DNA of 64,000 nucleotides, taken from NCBI RefSeq assembly GCF_014699005.1, contig NZ_JACWZY010000023.1, positions 62,001 to 126,000 on the forward strand, read 5' to 3'. Of the stretch, positions 54,827 to 61,866 are shown piece by piece. The DNA is from Spirosoma profusum. GTDB taxonomy: Bacteria > Bacteroidota > Bacteroidia > Cytophagales > Spirosomataceae. Every line of letters begins with the position of its first letter. The stretch's first letter is position 1. Both the position numbers and the translations under genes were made by a program. The notes under the pieces are model-generated. The model worked only from the letters and a program-made list of their open reading frames with translations, made no database searches and was not told the origin of the DNA.

Positions 54827-57673
54827 TTACTGTTTCTTCTCCGGCATCAGCACCAGTCGAATATAATTTGAACCGAAATACTGGTTGGCGGCCGCCTTCG
54901 TGCTTTCGACGGTGACTTTGTCTAATTGCTCTTTTTCATGCAACACTTCGTCGGGTGCGTCGCCGTTGTAGTATTGATTTTGCAGGTAGCCAAGCCAGAA
55001 TTGATTGTCTTTCAGCTGTACTTCGGTTTCGCGACGGGTTTCGGCTTTAAATTTGGCAATGTCGGCAGGCAGCGCACCTTTCTGCTTCAGGTCGTTGATT
55101 AATTCCTGCGTTTTGGCGATCAGTTTTTCAACATTGTCGGGTGAGCAGCCGAAATTGATGCGGAATGTATAACGGGGAACGGGGTATTTTGCATAAGCCG
55201 CACTAGCACCAACGCCATAAACGCCCCCTTCTTCCTCCCGAAGCTTTTCCAACAATTTGATTTCCAGCACTTCGCCCAACGCGTCGAGCTGCGTAGCCGT
55301 TTCCGGCGACCACGTAATATCTCCGCTATAGACCAGTTGTACCGAAGCTTTGGGGTCTAGTCCGCGATAAACGGTTTTGCTCAATTGACCTTTTGGCGCA
55401 CGAATTTCCAGGTCTTTAAACTTCTCGGTTTTGTCGGAAGCGGGTAAACCACCCAGGTACTTTTCTACCAATGGCTTGAGTTGTTCTTCCTTGAAATTCC
55501 CGACGAAAAAGAATGTAAAGTCCCCCCCGTTGGCGAAACGTTCTTCATAGATTTTCAGCGCACGGTCGAGGTCAATTTTGTCGAGATCGTCTGGTTTGAG
55601 CGGCTGCCGACGCGGATTGTTATTGCCTAACGTAACGGCTACCGTATCCTGAAACACTTTGGCAGGTGTTGGTGTATTGATCTGATTTTGCAGCCCACTA
55701 CGTTGGTTCGACAAAAATCCTTTCACTACGTCAGCATCTTTCCGAGGCTGAGTGAAATAGCTGTAAATCAACTGGAAAGCCGTTTCTAAATCTTTCGGAG
55801 CCGCGCTTCCATTGATTCCCTCGCTCAACTCGCCCACATACGGGTAAACGCTCACCTGCTTACCCGATAGAAACTTGCCCAATTGAATCTGGCTGTACTC
55901 GCCCGTGCCGCCCATGGCTGCCAATGTAGAGGAAAAGCGTGCCGATTGAAAATCCTTAAAGTCATAAAGGGACGTACCACCGAGACTATTGGCTGAAAAC
56001 AAAATCTGGTCGTTTTTGAAATCGGTAGGCTTCAGGATAACTCGAACGCCATTTTTCAACTTCCATTCTGTTACGTTGATATCGTTGATTTTCTTTGCAT
56101 CTACAACCGGCGAACCCGTTGGCATTTTGGCAATCAGTGGACTGCTGAGGGTTTTGTCTTCGTAAGCTGTCAATCCCTTGCCGGACTCGTCTATGTAAGT
56201 TAAAATCTGCTCTTTGGTCGGAAGTTTGGCTTTGTCTTTTTCGGGAGCCATGACAATCACAGCCCGGTTATCGTTGTGGATGAACAGATCGACCAACGTA
56301 TTCACCTCGTCCAGCTTGATGCCATCCTGCACTTTTTTCAGGAAATCGTAGTAGAATTCGATGCTTGTGTAGGGCTCCTTATCCGTAAAATTCTGGACGT
56401 ACTCGTTCACGTAATTGGCCGAACGGGTTTTGTTACGTTCGCTATACGCCTGCTCTACGTTGGTCATGAATTCCTGTTTCGCCCGCGCCAGTTCAGTAGC
56501 TGTAAAGCCAAACTGTTTCACGCGTGCATTTTCGTCCAAAACTGCTCGAATGGCTTTCTCTACGTTGCCTTCCTTCGCCACCGCAATCGACGTAAAGGCG
56601 TCCAGATTACCCAGAAAATCGCTGTAATTACTGTAACCGCCCAGAAATGGCGGGTCGGAACGCTGGGTCAACTCCTGAATCCGGTTGCCCAGCATAGTGT
56701 TGAAAAAACCGCGCTTGATGCCCTCACGGAGGTCGTTCAGGTTCTTTTCCTTGATTTCAGGGCGTTTGTAAATAACCTGAATGACCGTATTTGGCTGCTC
56801 CGGATCGGTAACAATAACCACTTTCGTGTCTTTATGCGCCGGAATTTCGTACTCGGTACGTGGTTTCGGATTCTTTACGACTGGAATCCGGCTGAATTTC
56901 TCCCGAATGATCCCTTCCACTTCTTTCGTATCGAAATCACCCACGGCGATAACGGCCATCAGATCAGGCCGGTACCAGTCTTTGTAAAATTCACGTAGCG
57001 TTTCGGGCCGGAAAGTCGTCAGCACCTGTTCAGTACCGATGGGTAGCCGTTTCGAGTACTGCGAATTGTTCAATAAAGCCGGAAAATACTGGTCGCGCAT
57101 CCGCTGACCGGCCCCGCGCCCAAGCCGACGTTCTTCCAATACCACACCCCGTTCTTTATCGACTTCGGTCGGATCGATGGTCGCGTTGTGCGCCCAGTCT
57201 TCCAGAATCTGAAACGCTTCCCGAAATAGTTTAACCGAATCGGTGGGAACGGGTAACTGATACACTGTTTCGTCGAAACCGGTATACGCATTCAGGTCGG
57301 CACCGAAACGAACGCCGGCTGTTTGCAGAAAATTAACCAGTTCGTTTTTGGGGAAATTTTTGGTGCCGTTGAACTCCATGTGTTCCATGAAGTGCGCCAA
57401 TCCCTGTTGATTATCCGTTTCCAGCACCGACCCCGCCCGAATCACCAGCCGCAGTTCAGCACGATTTTTCGGCTCCACGTTTTTGCGGATGTAATACGTC
57501 AGGCCGTTGGGCAATTTTCCGACCTTAACGGCTGGATCGACGGGAATAGGCAGATTTAGATTAAGGGCACTAGAGGAGGCTTTCGAAGCCGATGTTTTCG
57601 GTTTAGGAACAGGCTGTGCCCAAACGAACGTAGCACTCACTAACAAACTCAGAAAGAGCGGGAAACGTACCAT
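54827..57673 (-). CDS. M16-family zinc peptidase (two-repeat, insulinase-like)
   Basis: 948 residues. A signal peptide (MVRFPLFLSLLVSATFVWAQ) precedes the inverted zinc motif H94-F-M-E97-H98 (LAHFMEHMEFNGT), with the distal Glu in the downstream ERGVVLEERRL segment. Two M16 halves follow: the catalytic half to about 480 and an inactive C-terminal half with FVGNFKEEQLKPLVEKYLGG and KLREEEGGVYGVGASAAY. This is typical of periplasmic PqqL/pitrilysin-like peptidases of Bacteroidota. It is likely exported to the periplasm for peptide degradation. Confidence 0.92.
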   Translation of the reverse strand: MVRFPLFLSLLVSATFVWAQPVPKPKTSASKASSSALNLNLPIPVDPAVKVGKLPNGLTYYIRKNVEPKNRAELRLVIRAGSVLETDNQQGLAHFMEHMEFNGTKNFPKNELVNFLQTAGVRFGADLNAYTGFDETVYQLPVPTDSVKLFREAFQILEDWAHNATIDPTEVDKERGVVLEERRLGRGAGQRMRDQYFPALLNNSQYSKRLPIGTEQVLTTFRPETLREFYKDWYRPDLMAVIAVGDFDTKEVEGIIREKFSRIPVVKNPKPRTEYEIPAHKDTKVVIVTDPEQPNTVIQVIYKRPEIKEKNLNDLREGIKRGFFNTMLGNRIQELTQRSDPPFLGGYSNYSDFLGNLDAFTSIAVAKEGNVEKAIRAVLDENARVKQFGFTATELARAKQEFMTNVEQAYSERNKTRSANYVNEYVQNFTDKEPYTSIEFYYDFLKKVQDGIKLDEVNTLVDLFIHNDNRAVIVMAPEKDKAKLPTKEQILTYIDESGKGLTAYEDKTLSSPLIAKMPTGSPVVDAKKINDINVTEWKLKNGVRVILKPTDFKNDQILFSANSLGGTSLYDFKDFQSARFSSTLAAMGGTGEYSQIQLGKFLSGKQVSVYPYVGELSEGINGSAAPKDLETAFQLIYSYFTQPRKDADVVKGFLSNQRSGLQNQINTPTPAKVFQDTVAVTLGNNNPRRQPLKPDDLDKIDLDRALKIYEERFANGGDFTFFFVGNFKEEQLKPLVEKYLGGLPASDKTEKFKDLEIRAPKGQLSKTVYRGLDPKASVQLVYSGDITWSPETATQLDALGEVLEIKLLEKLREEEGGVYGVGASAAYAKYPVPRYTFRINFGCSPDNVEKLIAKTQELINDLKQKGALPADIAKFKAETRRETEVQLKDNQFWLGYLQNQYYNGDAPDEVLHEKEQLDKVTVESTKAAANQYFGSNYIRLVLMPEKKQ

Positions 57674-57836
57674 TAGTGGTTTAAAGAAATTGATAATTAG
57701 GACGAAGTTATAGACTTACCTGCGATTTACGAGGAGTAATTGATAAACGGTAACCGACGCTGAATATCACTACGTTGCTCCGGGAATCGGCGTACAGTTT
57801 TCATTTGATTAATAACGTTGCTGACCGGCGAATCGT

Positions 57837-58232
57837 CTATCGTTTCCAGATGAGTAAGGCTGCGACTACGATTGAACCAATTACCGATAGCCAACAGATA
57901 GCAATGACCCAACGTATCGGAATTTCCCACATGGGGGCATGGAGCAGTTGTGTTTCTTCATCGAGCGTTACGTCTCCGTAGAAATTTCGGTCGCAGAAAT
58001 CCGTCCAGTCATCATAGTCAGCGAAACGGGCCAGCGCATCGAGCAAGCCGGACGAAGGTTCAGCCGAAGATTGCCAGAACAATTGCAGTTCCTGAGCCGC
58101 TACGTACTGCTGCGTATGCCGTTCAATACGTTCGCTCAGTTGCGCAAAATCGCGGGGACGCCAGTGCCGGGAAGGCTCCCAGCGCAAAATTCGCTCGATT
58201 TGCTGTTTAAGGTCGGCGGTCTGACGGGTCAT
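57837..58232 (-). CDS. Hypothetical protein with one C-terminal membrane helix
   Basis: 131 residues. A hydrophilic N-terminal part rich in Arg and Gln (TRQTADLKQQIERILRWEPS, SERIERHTQQYVAAQELQLF), an acidic segment (FADYDDWTDFCDRNFYGDVT), and one hydrophobic helix near the end (WVIAICWLSVIGSIVVAALL) before WKR. The topology suggests a tail-anchored inner-membrane protein with its N-terminal domain in the cytoplasm. Family not recognised. The gap 57674-57836 shows nothing definite. Confidence 0.6.
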   Translation of the reverse strand: MTRQTADLKQQIERILRWEPSRHWRPRDFAQLSERIERHTQQYVAAQELQLFWQSSAEPSSGLLDALARFADYDDWTDFCDRNFYGDVTLDEETQLLHAPMWEIPIRWVIAICWLSVIGSIVVAALLIWKR

Positions 58233-58323
58233 GCATTAAGAATACCATTTTTTTCAAATATCCACAAATCAGGGTATTGCACCTATCATCCAATTTCACT
58301 GGCTACGTATTTAGATAGATTAG

Positions 58324-58331
58324 TAAGTTTG
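58324..58331 (+). promoter_or_regulatory. Putative -7 promoter box TAAGTTTG for the M61 gene
   Basis: Matches TAnnTTTG, 35 bases before ATG 58367. Confidence 0.45.
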
Positions 58332-58366
58332 TAGATATACCCTCGTATTTAGCAGTACGTATTTTC

Positions 58367-60163
58367 ATGAAAAAACAGACGCTTTTCTTCTTACTAATTG
58401 CCTGCTCGCTAACTTCAGCCGTGTGGGCGGTTCCCCCATCGCTTCTTACCTACGAAGTAAATTTGAACGACCGTGCCGACGATAATTTTAAAGTCACCTT
58501 ACACGTAGATGGCCTGAAACCCGAAAACGCTGTGTATCAGTTTGCGGCTACGGCCCCCGGCACGTATCAGGTGATGGATATTGGTCGGTTTGTACGTTCC
58601 TTCCAGGCATTTGACAAGAAAGGCAAAGAACTAAAGACCGAACACGTATCGACCAATCAGTGGAAAATCGAGCAGCCTGAACAGGTTCGCGAGATTCGCT
58701 ACCAGATTGCCGAAACATGGGATACGAAGGTTGATAAAGACGTGATTTACCGCATGTGTGGTACGTCGATAGAACAGGATCACGTCCTGATTAACGGCCA
58801 GGGGGTATTCGGATTTCCGGCAGGCATGCAGGGCGCTCCACTCGCGGTGAAGCTCACGTATCCGGATGGCTGGGAAGTGGGAACAGCGCTGGACAAAAAT
58901 AAAAGCGGCTATTATCTGGCTGATAATTACGACCGTATCGTCGATTCGCCAATCCTTTTAGGTCGTCTGACCAAAGCACAAACGACGGTGGGTGGTGCGG
59001 CTGTCGAACTGTATACGTATTCAAAATCGGATCAGGTTACGTCGAAGCAGTTGCTCGACGGGATGCAGGCGATGCTCAACGCGGCTGGCCAGTTTTTGAA
59101 GCAGTTACCCGTAAAACGCTACGCATTTCTGTATCATTTCGAGGACGAATCATGGGGCGCGTGGGAGCATTCGTACAGTTCGGAATACATTTTTAAGGAA
59201 GAACCTTATTCTGCTCGATTGGCAGCTCGCGCGACAAACATTGCGGCTCACGAGTTTTTTCACGTAGTAACGCCCCTCAACATTCATAGCGAACTTATTC
59301 AGCAATTCAATTTCGTAACGCCCACACCTTCAGAACATTTATGGCTCTACGAAGGCGTAACAGAATGGGCAAACGGCGCAATGCGGCTTCGTGGTGGACT
59401 GATTGACTTACCCGAATATTGTCAGGAAATGAGTCAGAAAGTGCAGGTTGATAAGCAGTTAGACACTACGTATAGCCTGTCGAAACTCGCGCTGACTTGC
59501 TATACGCCCGAAGGTCAGCGACAGTACGTTAACATCTACAATCGGGGCGCCTTGGTTGGTGCCCTGCTTGATATTCGCTTACTGGAATTATCGGGCGGTA
59601 AACGTGGATTACGGGAAGTAATTAACGAATTCGCCACTACGTATGGGCCTAATCGTCCGTTCCCGGAGAAAGAGTTTTTTACCATTTTCGCGCAGAAAAC
59701 GTATCCCGAAATCGCCGATTTTTTCAATCGCTACGTTAAAGACGCCCAGCCGTTGCCCTTGAAGGAGTATTTCGGTAAACTTGGGATTCGCTATGAGCCT
59801 GTAGTTAGCACTGGCAATAAACTTCCTTCGCTCGGCATGCGGCTGGTTGCCGTGAGTGATACGATACGGTTGAAGCAGTTGAGTGAGCCACTACGTCAGG
59901 CTGGCCTGCAGGACAATGATGAATTGGTAAGTTTCAATCAGCAGCCCGTTAGCCCCACTACGTTCGCCAGCCTTCGGAATCAAATCAACAATTTAAAGGC
60001 GGGTGATACGTATGAAGTAACGGTTCGACGAAACGGTCAGTCAGTAACCGTAAAACCGGTGATGCAGGAAATCGACGAGACCAAAAAGTACACGTTTGAG
60101 CCTGACGCTCAGGCTACCGCGCAGCAGCTTCAGCTTCGTGGGCAGTGGTTGAAGAATTTGTAG
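58367..60163 (+). CDS. M61-family metallopeptidase (glycyl aminopeptidase-like) with PDZ domain
   Basis: 598 residues. Signal peptide KKQTLFFLLIACSLTSAVWA. N-terminal beta domain (LLTYEVNLNDRADDNFKVTL). Zinc site H295-E-F-F-H299 with HVVTPLNIHSELI, then the third ligand in LWLYEGVTEWANG. The C-terminal part holds a PDZ-like segment (about 490-570, GLQDNDELVSFNQQPVSPTT, GDTYEVTVRRNGQSVTVKPV). The order matches M61 peptidases, which release N-terminal Gly or Ala. Probably periplasmic. Confidence 0.92.
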   Translation: MKKQTLFFLLIACSLTSAVWAVPPSLLTYEVNLNDRADDNFKVTLHVDGLKPENAVYQFAATAPGTYQVMDIGRFVRSFQAFDKKGKELKTEHVSTNQWKIEQPEQVREIRYQIAETWDTKVDKDVIYRMCGTSIEQDHVLINGQGVFGFPAGMQGAPLAVKLTYPDGWEVGTALDKNKSGYYLADNYDRIVDSPILLGRLTKAQTTVGGAAVELYTYSKSDQVTSKQLLDGMQAMLNAAGQFLKQLPVKRYAFLYHFEDESWGAWEHSYSSEYIFKEEPYSARLAARATNIAAHEFFHVVTPLNIHSELIQQFNFVTPTPSEHLWLYEGVTEWANGAMRLRGGLIDLPEYCQEMSQKVQVDKQLDTTYSLSKLALTCYTPEGQRQYVNIYNRGALVGALLDIRLLELSGGKRGLREVINEFATTYGPNRPFPEKEFFTIFAQKTYPEIADFFNRYVKDAQPLPLKEYFGKLGIRYEPVVSTGNKLPSLGMRLVAVSDTIRLKQLSEPLRQAGLQDNDELVSFNQQPVSPTTFASLRNQINNLKAGDTYEVTVRRNGQSVTVKPVMQEIDETKKYTFEPDAQATAQQLQLRGQWLKNL

Positions 60164-60188
60164 GATGGTGTGCGTGCTACATGGCAAG

Positions 60189-60280
60189 TTTTTGTCATGC
60201 TGACGAAGGAAGCATCTTAACGTATCCGAATAGGTGAGTGATGATACGTTAAGATGCTTCCTTCGTCAGCATGACAAAAA
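60189..60280. repeat. Long hairpin repeat, family A (perfect 38-bp arms)
   Basis: Arms 60189-60226 and 60243-60280 are perfect 38-bp inverted copies with a 16-base loop. The inner stem here reads ACGTATC/GATACGT, compensated against other copies. It lies between convergent genes. Confidence 0.92.
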
Positions 60281-60317
60281 TCTCATTTTTGATCAATTTC
60301 CTCGGTTAAAGCAACTA

Positions 60318-61778
60318 TCATATAGGCAAAAGGGCCGCGTTACGTTCCTGCATTTCGTGCTTAGGCGCATCACAAGTTGGGCAGGTATAATCGCCGGGCA
60401 GTTGGTAGAAAGGGGTGCCAGGTGCCATACCGTTACGTTCGTCGCCGTATTTTTCATCGTAGATTGTAAAGCAATGCGGACACTGATGTACCACTGCTAC
60501 GTTAGCCGAAACCGGCTCAATACGTTCCGGCTCCAGACGTATCGTTTCGCCGGTTTCGATGGCTCGTCGGGCGTTGAATTTCCGGCAAAGGCGATGCAGT
60601 TGATTCGGTACGTGCAGTTTGAACAGCCCTTTTTCGAACAGGTGATACGTTCGGCTGTTGGGATTGAAATTTTCGGTGAAATAGATATCGTAACGATTGA
60701 ACAGCGCCAGTTGACCGATACGTAGCAACGGTCGCTGACGTATCAGCACGGAGCCAAAAACTTCCGACTTGGGCCGGGTCTGCACGCCGAAACAAAGGCC
60801 AAATGTGCGCGTATCGTTCTTCTCGAAATACCGGACGATGTAGTTTTTGAGTTGTGCGCCTTCCTCGGTATGGTCTTCGGTTTGCCAGCCTAGTTCGTTT
60901 GCCGCATGTCGCACATTGATATTATGTTTCCCAAGTACGTATGACCAGGCCGTTCGATCTTTCTCCTCAATTCCTTTGATAATAAGCGATTTCCAGGGTG
61001 TTGTACAGATTTCGCCGATACGTGTTTTCAGGCAAAGGCCGCAAACATCCAGTAGAAACGCTATCGAAAATTGCTCGTCCCGACGATACAATCCTAACCA
61101 CGACCGCTGACCGTAGCGGTTAAAGCCTTCGTAGTACGGTAGCGAAAATTCCGGCAGATCGATTTCCTGTGTAGCAGGCTGTGTAATGAACGACTGACCC
61201 AACGTAACAGCTTTGTAGAGTGTATTTTCGTCGCGATATTGCTTTTCAAGTAAGACTTCTTCGACGGCTTTAGCGAGTCGACCAATATCATTTGTATAAA
61301 TCAGTTGCGGCCAGCGAAACACTACGTTGGTTTGCTTCGGGCGAACGTAGAGATACCAGAAATGCGGCTCAGATGAAGCAATAAAATTCAGATTACCGGT
61401 AAAAAACGGCGTGAAACTCTGGCTCGAATCGGAGAGATTCACTTTCAGTCTGGGTTCATAATCAAACTGATCGAGAATAGTATGATACTCACTCTCGCGC
61501 AGCCACGCTCCCGTTCGAAATACATCTTCGCCACAATAGGAACTGATGATGTTGGGATACTGCTCGGTATTGACTTCGTGAGGTATCGACTGCTGTTTCA
61601 GCTGTTTCTCCAGCAACCGCATATCTTCATAATGTACCGTCATCAACAATTGCTGACGTGCGCCAAAACGTACCTGCCGAATGCCTGATTCATAGGCCAG
61701 CGTTAGTACGTTCTGCAAAGCTCCGGGCGCAACAATTCCGCCGGGCAGGTTGATTTTCAAGGAATAATAATCGCGCAT
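60318..61778 (-). CDS. Rubredoxin-domain protein with nitrite/sulfite-reductase-like half domains
   Basis: About 486 residues from ATG 61778 (MRDYYSLKINLPGGIVAPG); the frame is open upstream, but only through a palindromic repeat. The N-terminal part resembles the ferredoxin-like half domain of nitrite/sulfite reductases (GALQNVLTLAYESGIRQVRF), and a later block, IGEICTTPWKSLIIKGIEEK, recalls the second half. The C-terminus is a complete rubredoxin (CPHCFTIYDEKYG, then YTCPTCDAPKHEM, four Cys for one Fe). I see no clear sirohaem Cys set. It lies directly downstream of the nitrate reductase fusion, 46 bases away, and is likely its electron-transfer or assembly partner. Confidence 0.75.
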   Translation of the reverse strand: MRDYYSLKINLPGGIVAPGALQNVLTLAYESGIRQVRFGARQQLLMTVHYEDMRLLEKQLKQQSIPHEVNTEQYPNIISSYCGEDVFRTGAWLRESEYHTILDQFDYEPRLKVNLSDSSQSFTPFFTGNLNFIASSEPHFWYLYVRPKQTNVVFRWPQLIYTNDIGRLAKAVEEVLLEKQYRDENTLYKAVTLGQSFITQPATQEIDLPEFSLPYYEGFNRYGQRSWLGLYRRDEQFSIAFLLDVCGLCLKTRIGEICTTPWKSLIIKGIEEKDRTAWSYVLGKHNINVRHAANELGWQTEDHTEEGAQLKNYIVRYFEKNDTRTFGLCFGVQTRPKSEVFGSVLIRQRPLLRIGQLALFNRYDIYFTENFNPNSRTYHLFEKGLFKLHVPNQLHRLCRKFNARRAIETGETIRLEPERIEPVSANVAVVHQCPHCFTIYDEKYGDERNGMAPGTPFYQLPGDYTCPTCDAPKHEMQERNAALLPI

Positions 61779-61787
61779 CGTTTTTAT

Positions 61788-61866
61788 GTAGAGACAGGGC
61801 ATGCCCTGTCTCATGACCGGATGGTTATTGCTGACGCATAGGAGACAGGGCATGCCCTGTCTCTAC
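61788..61866. repeat. Pair of 22-bp palindromes, family B
   Basis: Two identical perfect 22-bp palindromes (GAGACAGGGC-AT-GCCCTGTCTC), 61791-61812 and 61842-61863, with outer GTA (61788) and TAC (to 61866) in inverted order. The right copy lies inside the last codons of the nitrate reductase fusion; the left copy precedes the rubredoxin gene. Confidence 0.9.

Noticed and set aside
56276..56998. 240-residue frame on the plus strand
   Set aside because: Antisense to the M16 peptidase gene, which has full domain support; composition is that of a complementary-strand shadow.
61779..61853. Upstream extension of the rubredoxin-domain protein
   Set aside because: The added residues are read from the family B palindrome and overlap the 3' end of the preceding gene.
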